From positions 4,960,001-5,024,000 of the forward strand of contig JAHREC010000013.1 of NCBI GenBank assembly GCA_020081605.1: DNA of 64,000 nt. The letters are read 5' to 3'. Numbering within the stretch: position 1 is the stretch's first letter; each line of letters starts with the position of its first letter. Source of the stretch: Albifimbria verrucaria. Lineage: Eukaryota; Ascomycota; Sordariomycetes; Hypocreales; Stachybotryaceae. The notes beneath the pieces are model-generated. The model was not told where the DNA came from. It was given only the letters and a program-made list of their open reading frames with translations, and searched no databases. Both the position numbers and the translations under genes were made by a program. Positions 34,787 to 48,482 of this stretch are shown here, in pieces.

Positions 34787-36632
34787 ATGACGGCCGTCCC
34801 CAATGTCATGGATATCGTCCATAGATTCCAAGGCCTACGAGAATATAGAGATTCCACAGACTCCATCATCACCGTGCGTCTTACCCCTCCTTTAGGTGCC
34901 TGCTTGGCCTGCATGGCCTTTATACATCATCTTCCTCCCCAGCTGGATCCCTCTGACTCGGCCCTGTCCAGGATTTACTCGTCTATTGCGATACCGTAGA
35001 GAATGCTCTGCGTCAGGAAAATCAGCAGCTCAAGACTGAGCTTCGCGACTGCAAGCTTGACCTTGACGATGCCATTAAAACCCGGAGAGAGCTGCAGCAG
35101 CATGTGCAAAATTACGAAAGCGACTTGAAAGTCATGGACATCGAAAACGACTCCTAAAGGTGGGCGCAAGCTTGGCTGCCCTCGTGCCCTGGTGCCTAAC
35201 ACTCGTCTAGAACCGCAACCCATATGTCTGTTTATTAATCGACGGAGACGGTCTAATTGTAAAGCTCGCCTCGTCCCACGCCAGGGTTTGGTTTTCTAAC
35301 CGGGCTGCAGTTCCAAGAACGATGGATTAAGCAAGGCATCGAAGGCGGCAAACGGGCAGCATATGCTCTACGAACCGCCATCGCCGAGCAGTGTGTTAAC
35401 CGCGGGAAAGACGTCGAGATTGTTGCCAAAATCGTCGCCAATCTCTCGGGGCTGACGAAAGCCATGCAGCGAGATGGCTGCATCGAAAACTCGTCCGATT
35501 TAAAAGATTTTAGCTTGGGATTTACACAGGCAAAAGCGTCCTTCGACTTTATTGATGTAGGATACGGCAAAGAAAGAGCAGACTCTAAGATTAAAGGTAT
35601 CTTCTTTCATCGACTCAACTGACCTACCTACGTTTGCAAACGTAAACACTACAAACTCACCAGCAGCTTCGAGATATGCTAACGTGTGCGCTGGTAGAGC
35701 TGACCAGATGGAATCTCCAAAACCATAACTGTAAACAAATTTTGCTAGGCATCTCACACGATGCCGGCTATGCTCCCTTCCTAGACGAGATTCTCCAAGA
35801 TGAGATGACACGGAAGCGAGTCATGGTTATCGAGGGCACCCCACGGTCCCAGAGCTCAAGGCCACAAACGTCGGGATCCTCAATCTTGCCGAGGACCTCT
35901 TCCGTAGTGAGAAGCTCGTGGAACGATTCACATTGCAGCGTATTACATCGGCACCTGTTCCGGCACCAGTGCCAGCACCAGTTTCAAAGAGACTCCCGCT
36001 GCCCCCTACGTCGAACTTCTCCACCGGCGCCTGCGGTTCAACCGCCCACGCAGCACAAGTCAAGAGGCCCTGTGCCTCCTCCATCTTACGCAACAGCTAC
36101 AAAGGCAGCTAGTCCACCTCCGCAGGTGACCATGCCTTTGGCAACGAAGCTAGCAAGCACAGCTGCTCGACCAAGACAGCAACAGCAACAGCAACAGCAA
36201 CCACCTTGGAATCCGGGGCATCGAGGAATAGATGAACCTATCGATGTAGAATACCAAGTCCTGGAGAACATCAAAAGGCGGAAAGACTCGGAAAAATTCT
36301 GCAATAACCACTATCTCCGAGGTCCTTGTGTGAAGGAAAACTGTCCATTTGAGCATAAGCATGCTCCAAATAAGGAAGAAAAAAAGGCCATCGCCAAATT
36401 GGCTCGCTTGAATCCTTGTGCGAGTGGGCAAGATTGTCAGGTTACTGATTGCATTTACGGTCACCATGTGAGTCAAGTCATCTTTGCTTTAGCCGTTATG
36501 TAAAACTAACGATGATGGTAGTGTCCAAGTTTGAAAGACGGGTGGTGCATGCATCCATATTGCAAATTTGCAGAGAACGCACATCCTCCAGGGACAAAGT
36601 ATCGGACCACAAGTGTTCGTAATAATTACTAA
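34787..36632 (+). CDS. CCCH zinc-finger protein with N-terminal coiled coil and PIN/NYN-like domain
   Basis: Six exons: 34787-34873, 34972-35159, 35211-35258 (48 nt), 35311-35596, 35674-36467 and 36522-36632. Residues 30-90 form a coiled coil (ENALRQENQQLKTELRDCKL). The next domain begins YVCLLIDGDGLIFQERW and contains ADSKIK and ILLGISHDAGYAPFLDEIL. The acidic residues at these strand ends resemble NYN/PIN-like nucleases, but this is inference. A Pro/Ala/Gln linker holds eight glutamines (about 36179-36202). The end has two zinc-binding clusters: CNNHYLRGPCVKENCPFEH and CASGQDCQVTDCIYGHH, then CPSLKDGWCMHPYCKFAENAH. Four losses are needed (35153-35154, 35839-35842, 35986-35991, 36011-36018). 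Restored length is 1518 nt, 505 residues. Probably an RNA-binding protein; precise role unknown. Confidence 0.85.
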
Positions 36633-37402
36633 GAAAAACCAACCAATTCATAATGGCCCGTTTGGAGAGGAGCTGTTCATATGAAAAGCCTAGTGTGAGA
36701 AGGCTGGCATGGACATCTCCCAGGGCAATGTGCGGAGAAAACTGGGAACTGGAGTCTCTGAAGCAGCTCATGGAGGGATTAAGAAAGATGGTACAGGGCG
36801 CATTTGGGTTGAACAAGGCCTACAAGGTGTCAAACTGCTCAAGAAGGCACAATATCTTGGTGGAATTTTCAATCTGAACTGTGCTGGGAGACAAGTGGTC
36901 AAAGTCAAAGATGGACATCTGAATCCTAGGTAGTAGGGATGGAGGATCTTTTGCCCTAGAATAACAGGTGAAGACGAAGAGGAAATTTGGCACATTACAT
37001 CTAACTTCAGTTGAAAGAAACAAGAACTGAAGTTATAGCTTATAGGTAGTTATAGTTATAGTATTGACCACAGTTACAGTGCATGTACAGCGTCACCATC
37101 TTGAGATCTGGATCTGGCGTTGGTTGTTTACAGTGCCAGCTTTTGTTCTAGGTACCTTAGTTGCAGCACTTAAGTTACCCCACACCGACCTTTGAACCCC
37201 ACCATCAACTTGATTTCCACATCCACATCATTTCGCGAGCCTCAATATCCAGTGATTGGCCGACCTCTGGCCCATTCAAGCTCACGCCGCATCACGACGT
37301 CCACGCTGCTCCCCAGGGTGAAGGCTCTGCTTCCCGCCGCGTCACCTCAATCCTATCCTATCCTCCTCTCCCCTCACCAGCTAGACACCACCGCCGCCCG
37401 CC
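36633..37402. other. Intergenic, CCCH gene to SRP19
   Basis: A 770-bp stretch between two plus-strand genes with an AGGTACCT palindrome at about 37149 and a pyrimidine-rich leader before SRP19. No gene was seen. Confidence 0.6.
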
Positions 37403-38230
37403 ATGTCTCACGCCCGCGTGGAGGAGGTCTCCGACAGCGACCTGGGCTCCGACCCAGAGGAGATGGACATTGACGACTTCGCCGAATCCGACATCATCCG
37501 CCGCGTGCCCGACCCGGCTCAGACGCAACAGCAGACGCTAAGGCAGCAACCGCCGCCGTCGCAACGGCCGCCTACCGTCGCCGCCGGGGGCATGCCGCAC
37601 ACCGTCCTCCCTCGTCCGCCGACCACTCCGTCTACGCCGACTTCCAGTGCCTCTACCCCGTCTACTTCGACGCCTCGCGCTCCCGCGCCGAGGGCCGCCG
37701 TGTCAGCGCCGACCTCGCCGTGCGCAACCCGCTCGCCCGCGAGATCGCAAACGCCTGCTCCCGCCTGCGCCTGCCCACGCTGCTCGAGCCCGAGAAGATC
37801 CACCCCAGGACTGGGCGAACCCGGGCCGCGTCAAGGTCGGCCTGCGCAAGGCCCCGGCGCCGTCGCCGTCAAGAACAAGCACCACCTCTACGTCCTCGTC
37901 GCGAAGCACCTCAAGGAGAACCCCACTACCGAGGCCAGCGCCGGCCTGCGCGTGCGCATCGGCGGCCAGCTGCAGCCCGAGGAGGGCAAGCCGTACCCGC
38001 GCCCGGCCGTGCCCCGCGGCTGGAAGATGGGCGAGCTGCTGCCCTACCTGAGCGCTGCCATGACGGGCGGCGGCGTCTCCGAGAACCTCTTCAAGGACAT
38101 GATGCGCGAGATGCAGGGCGGCGGCGACCCCATGGCCGCCCTGATGGGTGCTGGTGCCGGTGGAGGGCCCAGTGGTGCTGAGGAGGGTGGCAAGAAGAAG
38201 AAGGACAAGAAGGGCAAGGGCAACTCTTGA
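37403..38230 (+). CDS. sec65: Signal recognition particle subunit SRP19 (Sec65), core in shifted frame
   Basis: SRP19 binds SRP RNA and allows SRP54 loading for co-translational targeting to the ER. The naive 275-codon frame is open throughout but reads the central third wrongly. Three single-base losses (CCC at 37609-37611, near 37803-37807, CCCC near 37852-37855) cancel. In the alternative frames between them the SRP19 core appears: HSVYADFQCLYPVYFDASRS, RRVSADLAVRNPLAREIANA, LRLPTLLEPEKIHPKDWANP and GRVKVGLRK. The flanks are in the naive frame: an acidic N-terminus (VEEVSDSDLGSDPEEMDIDD), KHHLYVLVAKHL with a Gly-rich middle, and a Lys-rich C-terminal tail. Restored length is 276 residues. 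The coding region is very GC-rich. The gene converges on the dynactin gene with only 171 bp between. Confidence 0.92.
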   Translation: MSHARVEEVSDSDLGSDPEEMDIDDFAESDIIRRVPDPAQTQQQTLRQQPPPSQRPPTVAAGGMPHTVLPRPPTTPSTPTSSASTPSTSTPRAPAPRAAVSAPTSPCATRSPARSQTPAPACACPRCSSPRRSTPGLGEPGPRQGRPAQGPGAVAVKNKHHLYVLVAKHLKENPTTEASAGLRVRIGGQLQPEEGKPYPRPAVPRGWKMGELLPYLSAAMTGGGVSENLFKDMMREMQGGGDPMAALMGAGAGGGPSGAEEGGKKKKDKKGKGNS

Positions 38231-38401
38231 AGGTAGAGTAGAGGGCTGGCGCCTCTGCAGATAGCAATACTATACAGTACAAGCAAAAAGAAAAGTAATT
38301 CAATTATCGATGGATAGGGTACAGGTTTTGGGTATATCCGTTCACTCGCTTGCGTCCTCCAACCCCATCTCCTCCTCCTCCTTCTCCTTCTTGCAACCTC
38401 G

Positions 38402-41400
38402 TCACACGGTAGCCAGCCTGCCTTGCAAGGCATCCCACTCGCGCGATCCCACAATCTGCACCTCGCGTCCGTTGCCAGCAATCAACTTCCCGTCCTCGCC
38501 GGGCAGCCTGATCTGCAGCCTCGCGACGGCCGGCTTGCGAGAAGCTTTGGCGTCCATCTGCCTGTTCACCAGCGAGCCCGTCTTCTTCAGCACGGAAGTC
38601 TGCCAGCTCTTCCAAGCAGCGTAGTCCTCCATCTGCTTGGCGGCGTGGTACTGCGGCGTCGTCTTCGCCGGTTTCCATGCCAGCTTGTCTTGAGGTAGGG
38701 CGTTGAAGTTGTAAATTGTTGACGACGTAGCCATCTTGACAAGCTCGCCGAGGACATCCTTGCCCTCGGCAACCACGGCTGCCTTTCGCTGCTCCGCTAG
38801 GCTTGCCGGTTTCTTCAGCGGCTCTACTAGCCAGTCGTACTTCTGCTGCTCCGTCAACCGAGCACGACGGTTGTCCTCTCGAAGATATCGCACGGCCGAT
38901 TGTAAGCTCTCGATGTCTTTCTTGAGTGCATCCATCTCCCGAGCAGTAGCAACGGCACGCTCCTGGCCAGCCTTGTCGCCCGTGCTCTCCATAGCTTCGG
39001 TCATGACTTGAGCATCGCTCGCCAGCTTCTTCCACTTGTCACGCTCAGACTCCAAGCTTCTAAGCTCTCGGTCCTGCTTCTCAATATCCTCCCGCAAGCC
39101 CAAGACCTGATGGCCTGCCGCTTCGAGCTGAGCCTGGAGGTTATTGATGCGCTCAATGTTAGCTTGGGCATCCCGCATTCGCGACTCAAGCGTCTCAATC
39201 TTGAGCACAGCTGTGCTGAGATGCTCATCGCGCTGGGCAATGGTTCGGCGAGCCTCGTTGTGCTCCTCCTTGACACGTCTGAGCTCCTCCTCTGCGTCGA
39301 CAGGAACGGTCTTCATAGCCTTGAGCTCCTGCGATCGCAGACGCCATGGTGCAGGGGTGACATCGAATTCCTGAGTTTGGTCCAGGTCGGTTGTGAGCGA
39401 CACCAAGTCAGAGATCTGCCCAGTGGCAATACGGAGCTTGGACAAGTATGAGGCAAAGAGGTCGGCTTCGCTCTCCGAGATTGCTGACCGGACTGCCTTC
39501 TTAATGGCATCCTGTACCTCGGCATACGTGTATGGCTCGGTCCGACCCTCGTCTTGAGTTACCAATACGTGCACGCCGTGGCCAATTTGGCGGGCAAGGT
39601 TGGCAAGCTCACGAGTGGCAGACTCGCAGCTCTCGAAAGCGTCCCGTGTACCAGGTAGCAGCGATAGCGAACGAAGCTTGAGGTCTTCCAGCTCACGCAC
39701 CACCTTGCCCGCAATAACCTTCGTACTTCTCGTTTGTATAATGACGGTGTCCGATTTCTTGTTGAACTGCTGTGCAAGCTCATCCTCGTCGTCACTCGAT
39801 GGCACAACGCGCTGCACCATGCTCTTCAGTGCGTTGAACGTAGCAGCCGCTGAGTCGAGATGGCTTTGCATGATTAGTGATCTCATGTGCATATCATCAG
39901 CGACGCTTGGAAGGTCATCTGATAGGTGAACCTCTGCGAGATGTGACATGAGCGCAATAGTACGCTGAAGCTCCTCAGCGCACTTCTGCTCCTTGAGATC
40001 GTCTCGCCGAAGGCCATCAATCCATACGTTAAGAGCTCTCTCGACCGGCTCGAGCTCGTGCAATGCGTTTTGGTACTTTGTGAACTGCTCAATAGAGCAA
40101 TGATTGATGTCATTGACGAATCGTTCGCAGATGGCTGACACCCATACAAGCTTGTCAATGGCATCACAGCCATAGAAGACATCGTCCTCGTGACCTGGAT
40201 GAGGCTGTCCGTGAACACGCTCCCTGAGGAAGCCGTTGAGCAGGTTTGCTTTGAATGCCAGCCGACGGAATCGCAGAAGGGCCAGGACAGAGTCCTTGTC
40301 TTCGTTGTAGCTATCTGGCAAGAAGAGTTTGACGATTTCGAGATGCTGCTCTGCTTCTTGAGCCTCCAGACGTCGCATCTCCAAATCAATGGTCTTCGCC
40401 TGGGCCTTGGCAGCGGATATTTGGAGCTTCATGTTCAAGTCCATCATGGCGCGAGACCGATCGTTGAGCTTCTCGGACTCGCCCTCGGTGACAGCCTGGG
40501 AAGCGCGCATGTCATCCAGGTCACTCTGCAGGTTGGTGACAAGTTCTCGGAACTTGGACACGGTATATTCCATATCTTCGAGCACCTCTTCCTGCTGTCC
40601 AGCTCGTCGGGCTTGCTCTGCAATAATGGTATCCTTAAAATCGAGCTCCTCCTGCATCTCTTTTTCGTTTTGTACATGGTTGATTTCGAGTTCGTCATTG
40701 ATTTCTTTCAAAGCCTCCAGGTCTTCAATCACGGCATGGAGCTCCTTCATCTGCTCTGCCATGCTCATGTTTCGTTCTGTCAAGTCTTCAATCATGTCCT
40801 CGGCGCCGAGAGCATCGTCGAGCTGCTGTCGAAGGCCTTCCACCGCTGACTCTGATTGTTGTAACTTGTCCTTCGTCGCAGTGAATTGTTCCTTCATGAT
40901 GTTGTATTCTTTCAGGTCCTCCTCTAATCCGCTGATTTGGTCTTTCAGTTCCTCCTCTTGCGCTTGTGTCAGATCGCGGAGCCGGAGTAAAGCCTCTCGG
41001 AGTCTCTCGTTGGTTTTCTCCATCTGAAACCATCCAGCACTAGCACGCTCTTCGGGAGATAGACCCTTGTTGAACTCTTCATTCTCTTCACGGAGAACCT
41101 CAACTTCAAGCTCAAGCTCTTCCGCCTTTTGCTTCAAAGCTTCGACTTCCACTTTAAGGACTTCAGCTGTTTCTTCGGCCATCTCTCGATCCAGCGTGGC
41201 CAATTCAAGTTCGGATTCATGTTCCGCCTGCATAGCTTCGATGTTCTCAAACATGGACTCGGCTTCCTTGAGCTGCTTCCGCAATTCATTGTTTTCCTGC
41301 TGCTGAGGCGCATATTTCTGTTGTAGTTTCTGAATAATACCCTCAAACTTGTCTCGTTCTCCTTGTATCCTTTCCAATTGCTTCAGCTTGTCTCGGTCTT

Positions 41401-42462
41401 CAATACGCTTCCGTTCTAGGACCTTGATTTTAGATTTCAGGTCCTCGATTTCTCGGCTTGCCGCGGTGCTTCCAGAAGGGCGAGAGGAAGTAACAGTGCC
41501 AGCAGTCTTCTTCGGGGAGGCGGCGTTGAGGAGGCTGATCCTGTTGTGGTGGCTGCAGCGATCTTCTCGAGAGCCTGTGTCCTTCCAATAACAGGGCTTG
41601 TTGGCTGCGGTGACAGTATGTCTCCGTCACTCTTAAGCGGAGAACTAACTGATATCTCTTCGCTCCTGTCTACATTGCCGCTTTCCTGGCCGGACGTTGA
41701 ATCGCCCGAAGGTCGTCGTCCCTGGTCTGGTCGTGATTGAGGCCGTGTAACCCCGATAGACATGCGAGTGCTTGTCGGTCTCGTCGTAGTACTGCTCGTC
41801 CTTGAGATAGCGGAAGATGTTGAGGGTTGTCGTGTCGTACGTGCTCCAGGAACCGCAGGTGGTCCCATGGACGTTCTTGCTCCAGTAGTGGCAGGGCGGG
41901 CTTTTGATCCGGCTGAAGGAGCTCGGGCTTGGGACGGAGTACCGGTTCGAGATGCAGATGCGCTCGGCGGGCCACTGGTTAGCTTGGTCGGGGACTTGGT
42001 AGGGGACTGAAATGGAGGTCAGTATACGAGAGGCTTCCAACTTGGTGTGCTCCGCGGGGCACCTACTCTAGCGATGCTCGAGGGTCTTGTCCTAGGAATA
42101 GGACTCGGGCTTGGGGCATTTATGCTCTTCCTCCTGGCTGCCGCTGGATCCGCGCCGATGGAGACTCTGGCCGCTCCTGGATTGAAGCTGCTTGGTCTGG
42201 CGGGCTTCTTTGTTGGCGCAGGCTTCGCAGCGGGCACCGGCGCAACGATGGTGGCCATCATGGGCTTGACAAACATGCCATAGCCCATGGGGCAGTCGAA
42301 GTAGCGCTCGCCTCGGACGCTGCCATCGTTCTTCCCCGTCTTTTCCTCGAGCTCGATGCCTATCCAGTCGCCCACCTGGAAGTGGGTTTGGCCAAAGAAG
42401 CGGACAATGCCCTTGCGGCCATCGGTGAGCTGCACCGTCTGGCCGGGTTCGAAATCGGGCAT
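38402..42462 (-). CDS. ro-3: Dynactin large subunit p150-Glued (RO-3/Nip100 type)
   Basis: The dynactin subunit that tethers cytoplasmic dynein to microtubules, needed in hyphae for nuclear and vesicle movement. Exon 1 is 42462-42067; the intron ends at 42007; exon 2 is 42006-38402. Residues 1-75 are a CAP-Gly domain with GKNDG at 43-47 and GYGMFVKPM. A basic Ser/Pro/Thr-rich linker follows. A long coiled coil begins at SREIEDLKSKIKVLERKRIE, continues through the dynein-intermediate-chain-binding and Arp1-binding regions, and contains the conserved globular stretch YNEDKDSVLALLRFRRLAFK. One G is missing near 41540-41541, in the linker before LLNAASPKKTAGT. Restored length is 4002 nt, 1333 residues, typical for fungal p150. 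It has the lowest indel density of the affected genes. Confidence 0.95.
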
Positions 42463-43129
42463 TATGCGAAGCTGTGGGGTGAAGACGCATCGTGGAGTCT
42501 TTGTCGGCGGGTGGTGGTCGTCGTGAGTCGGTGGTGGGACCTGGATGCTGTTGTTGGAGGCTTCTCCTGAGCCCGATGCTGTGTTGTCACGCGTGTACTG
42601 TGCTGTACTGATATACCTGGTATGCAGATAAACGCGACGGAGCTTGTCTAGTGCCTTTCAATGTTCCTGACACTAACAAAGACCTGGCCTGGCCTATGAG
42701 CAGGGTCCTTGTGCTAAAATTACCTCTTTCAGTCAACACAGTGCTAAACATCAACCACCATGCCTCATATCCACTCATCTTCAGGAGGTAACTATTGTAT
42801 GTACAGTGCTGTGCTGTACACTGTACTGGTAAACACCACCCATCATCATCTGCATCCCCATCCAATGGTTCGGTTCCATAGATGCGTCAACGGCTCGTTC
42901 TACTATATTACACGGCACTCATTCGCTGACAATTTGCTCACTCAAACACTGTTAATTACGTTCGCCGCATCCTCTATCGTACAAATAGGTTTCCTATCAA
43001 TCAATCCAATGAATGCCCTCCATCCCCGTGAGCGTTGAGCTCAACACCTCGCTGGAAAATCGCATGCCTCCCGCCGGGTATCCATTAATTCTGACCTTCA
43101 GTCGTCTAATCAGGAGACGCCGTCTCCTA
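42463..43129. other. Intergenic, HMG-box gene to dynactin gene
   Basis: Dynactin promoter and HMG-gene 3' region, both on the minus strand, 667 bp. No gene seen. Confidence 0.6.
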
Positions 43130-45261
43130 TTACTCCATCCGCCAGTGCTTCGACACCTCTTCCCTAAAGGAGCCTTCTCTCATCCACTCCATCACCTCAA
43201 AGGCGATCCTCCTTTCCATGCCTTCATCCAGCGTCCGCCCAGGGAATACCCTGACGAGGATAAGCCCCATGCGCTTAGAAAAGTCCACTGGTCCGAGCTT
43301 GTTAATCTCTTCCATGCTGCTGGGCTTCGCATACACAATTAGGTCTGGGCAAACTGTCCCACGCCAAAGGCTAGCGATCCACTGCCAGTGATCTGCTGGT
43401 GCGTATAAGTCTGTAATGGGAGTGTTGCATGAAAACTTGTCAGAATGTGTCAGGCTAAATCCCTCCTTAATCAGTGCCACTGGGATCCCATCCGTGGGTT
43501 GGACTGTCGTGTTTCTTTTCTCAACGAGTCCATTCGGGCTCGTGTGCTCTGTATCCCGTTTCTCTACTACGTCTCGGTAACCTTTCCTAGATGTTGCCTC
43601 ACCACCTGTGATGAAGCTTATGATGTCCGAAGACTTTTCCTGCCACTGAAGGATGGCTTGGAAGTAGGTTGAGAAACGTTCACCAGCTGAGCGCTTATTC
43701 ACATTATTCTTCCCCTCCGTCGTATTAGAAGTTCCCAGTTCACTGCTCCACGTTCTGAGGTTCACATCGCTCATAGCCTTCAAGCCTTTCTCCACGGCAT
43801 CTCCGACATCCATCAAGAGCTGCTCGTCAGGACCCTCAACAGCAATAAAAGCTCCTCTTGTCCCATCTTCATGTGCTGGTGGGGCTGGTCGGCATATCCG
43901 TGCAAGCACACTCAACTTTCTTTTGAATGGCAAAGACATAATGACAGATTCCACACTTCTAGCAGGAGTTTCCGGGAAACACTTATGCCTAGTCCAGCGA
44001 CCGCCATCTCAGGGTGCGGGCTATTCATAGCAAACCGTGACGGTGAAGGTGATACAGGTGTCTGTAGAGGGGCAATCGGAGAGACTCGTCATATGTGTTG
44101 AGCATTCCCAGACGACGCTGGTCACTCCAGGGGCCGTAGGGTGAAGGACGCGGAGGAGGAGCCATTGGACCACTCCAGGAGCGGGGAGTAGAGCCATACT
44201 CGGCCAATGGAGAGCCAACATATTGCCTGGTCTGATTTAGAGGTGTTCCTCCGAGAAGATTCGGCCAGGCTCTCTTGGGTGTCTGCCTCCATACGCCCCG
44301 AACACCCTGTTGGCTTGATGATAGCTACCGGCACCGTTGGCTCGCCGACGCTTTGATTCAGGAGATGCTGGCTCAAAGTCATCGGGGCTTCGATTTTTGC
44401 GGCTCGAGATGGTGGTGGGGAGTTTCTTGAAGGATACCGAGTCGACACTCTGTCTGCGGGCGTTGCGAAGCTCTGATGCCCTGTGACTGGCTGGGCTACT
44501 GAGTTCCGAGGTATGTCTTGTGATAGGAGTGTCCAACGGGGTTGGTGGAGTTTGTGGAGTTGCCATCAACCGCCCATTGCACTTGGCGCAGCGTTCGTAG
44601 TCATCACTTGGTGAAGGACCTGAACGACTCCTAAGCCTCGACTTCCTCGGCGCGGCTGATACCTGTATTCAGGATACTGCTTCTGGTGGCGTTGCTTCTC
44701 CTCATCGGCCAGCTTCTTCCAAACATCCTTGACCTCCGAGCCCTCGTTCTTCCACTGGATTCCAATGATCTTGGAAATGTCGGGATTTGAGAGCTTGGGG
44801 TTCTGCGCAGTGACCTGAGCTTGATGGTGTTGTCGGTACAAGATGAAGGCTACAGATTCATTCTATCAGTTCTGAAGACGGTGATGCCTTGCTTCTCGAA
44901 ACGATGAAGCAAGAAACTAAATAAAAGAGATGGGGTTTCACAGGAATCGAGAGCTACTCACCGTTTCGTGGTCGAGGAATCTTGGGCGCTGGGGTGCAGA
45001 TACACAACATGTCGCGAGAGTCATCCGGAGTCATGGTGTTTGCCGTATTCACTCGAAGCTGCTCGGGCCTTCCATCATCGATGTCTCCATCTTTGAGGGC
45101 TGCAGCGCGCTGGCGACTTGGCAGCGATAACGGAGGCGTCATGGAGCAGCGAGCACCAACACGTGGAGCGATCCTCTCCGTATCAGGGGTGGTATATTCC
45201 ATAGGCGAGAGAGGCACCACATCCCCATGCGCTGAACAGGCAGCGGAACAGCTTCCGCCAT
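43130..45261 (-). CDS. HMG-box transcription factor, MATA_HMG class
   Basis: A nuclear DNA-binding protein. Exon 1 is 45261-44962 and exon 2 is 44849-43130, split by a 112-nt intron inside the HMG box exactly at IPRPRN-A/FILYRQHH. The box continues AQNPKLSNPDISKIIGIQWK and DVWKKLADEEKQRHQKQYPE to YRYQPRR, the pattern of the mating-type HMG class (MAT1-2-1, Ste11, FMF-1, PaHMG5). A CAKC pair and a Ser/Pro-rich region follow, then a C-terminal globular part (FKRKLSVLARICRPAPP; GAFIAVEGPDEQLLMDVGDA). Five losses are needed: 45223-45226, 44645-44650, 44249-44260, 44061-44072 and 43971-43977. Restored length is 2025 nt, 674 residues. The start at 45261 (MAEAVPLPVQRMG) needs the first of these repairs; Met at 45202 is the alternative. 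It is not MAT1-2-1 itself by size and context; an fmf-1/Ste11 role is possible but unproven. Confidence 0.85.
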
Positions 45262-46478
45262 GTTCGTGGTTGCAAACGGAAGACTGCAGTGTATTGCCGA
45301 AGAAGGAGAGAGGCGCCAACAAAAAGCTATCAAGTGGGAGGTGAAGTTCGATGAAGCTATATTGCGAACATCGTAACGAAATCAAAGGCACTTACATAGA
45401 GGTTTGGGGGAGCTGGTTGCGACAAGGGAATAAAGAAACTCGGGGTGATGAAAGATGAAAGAACGGCGTGGATGTGAGTAATGAACTGATTATGTCTTTG
45501 TGATAGCGAAAGCGTCCCTCATTCACAGCACCACACCACAAACCCCAAAGGTACGTACGGCCCAGTCCTGCCCTGTCCACAACATACATACATGCATACC
45601 TTTCATACATAATAACCATTCAGCGTGCTCTTATCTTTGGTTATCCTCGGCACGCGTTTAAGTGACAAAAGGACAAAGGTGAAAACTTCCCTCCAGCATG
45701 TCTCGGGAAGCCACAGCATCGTCATTCGCCGAAATTGCTTAATGTCAACGCATCAAAGCAAGCTCTTTGTCTACTGCGGTCTCGTCTCGGCCTCTTGTTT
45801 GCCCCGTGTCACTTCGTGTCGAGCGTAAACAAACCGTGTGTCCAGATCTCGTCAGTTCTTTCTACCGTGATGCTGCAGTACAATATACCAATCCATCGGC
45901 CCAAAACCTCTACAAGCAAACTCATGCGATCTCATGCACAGTAGGACTAGACTGTATGTACTTGGTGTTGTTCTCTTCAACGGGTTAGTCTCACTTCAAG
46001 CAAAATGGTAATATGTGTCGGAATGCAGGGTGTTAGCCGTGGAATGGACGCAAAGTGAGACAAAGACAATGCCTGCGACGTGTTGCAGAGATATCTGGGG
46101 TCTTCTCTTCCTATTACTGTGCTGTGCCTGGGAAATGAATGAAATCCTTTGCTCAAGCCTCGAACTCATAACTGCACTTGTGACCAGCCGTGTTATGAGG
46201 CTTTATAGTGGAACTTACCTACCATCAGTCCTCGATACGCAGATCTTAACTGTCTCGCCCGGTCTTCAAAACATTCAGGCCGATTTGTAAAATTGTTTAG
46301 ATTCTTCAGAAATCTACCAAAGACAACTCGGACCAACTCCAAAACCCTAGGATTTTCCTTGGCCAGAACAAAGGCAGGTATTGCATTGTATAACAGCGGA
46401 TAGCCCCTGGACCATGTAAACATCGCTCGCCCTCTGAGCGCCGCTTCTTCCGTTCCATTCTTTCAATCACCCACTAAA
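45262..46478. other. Intergenic, 1.2 kb, no gene seen
   Basis: Promoter and leader of the HMG-box gene and 3' flank of rvb1. No conserved open frame; short frames at 45625-45988 look random. Confidence 0.55.
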
Positions 46479-48043
<1,565 letters not shown>

Positions 48044-48482
48044 CTTGAAAGCCGATAAGCCGGGCGATCGGCAAGTTGTAGGTTTTCGATTCTAGTTTGT
48101 TCGACAAGTGCGATTCTCGAGGCCCTATTGCATAGCTCGGCTGATCGGGGATGTGAGTTGGATCGTAGATTGGAAAATTCCTAAAAGATTTGCGACTGAA
48201 AACAGACCTGCAGCTCACGGCTTTCCAGTGTTGCCAGGCGGCGTAAGGCGCGTGTTGCTCAAAACGCTAAGCAGGTACGTACCGGCCATGCTCACGTAAT
48301 CGGATACTTTTTACCTTACCCTATACATATTCGCGTAGAAGTCTTTTGTTCTATCATAATTGGAATACTATCTTCTCAACACAAGATCCTAATGATTATG
48401 AACAGAGATTGTCTAATACTTTCTGAAAGCTCATAGATACATTATATCGTTGCCTCTATATACGTTCTCGAAGTTCACAAAT
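48044..48482. other. Intergenic, rvb1 promoter and transporter 3' region
   Basis: A 439-bp stretch, AT-rich from 48300 to 48480. No gene seen. Confidence 0.6.

Noticed and set aside
40190..41027. Plus-strand open frames of 212-219 codons opposite the dynactin gene
   Set aside because: They are antisense shadows of the coiled-coil region, which lacks stop-complement codons; composition is Leu/Ser-rich noise.
43130..43954. Separate gene starting MSLPFKRK
   Set aside because: The upstream coding frame runs into it (ETPARSVESVI) after restoring one base, so it is the C-terminal part of the HMG-box gene.
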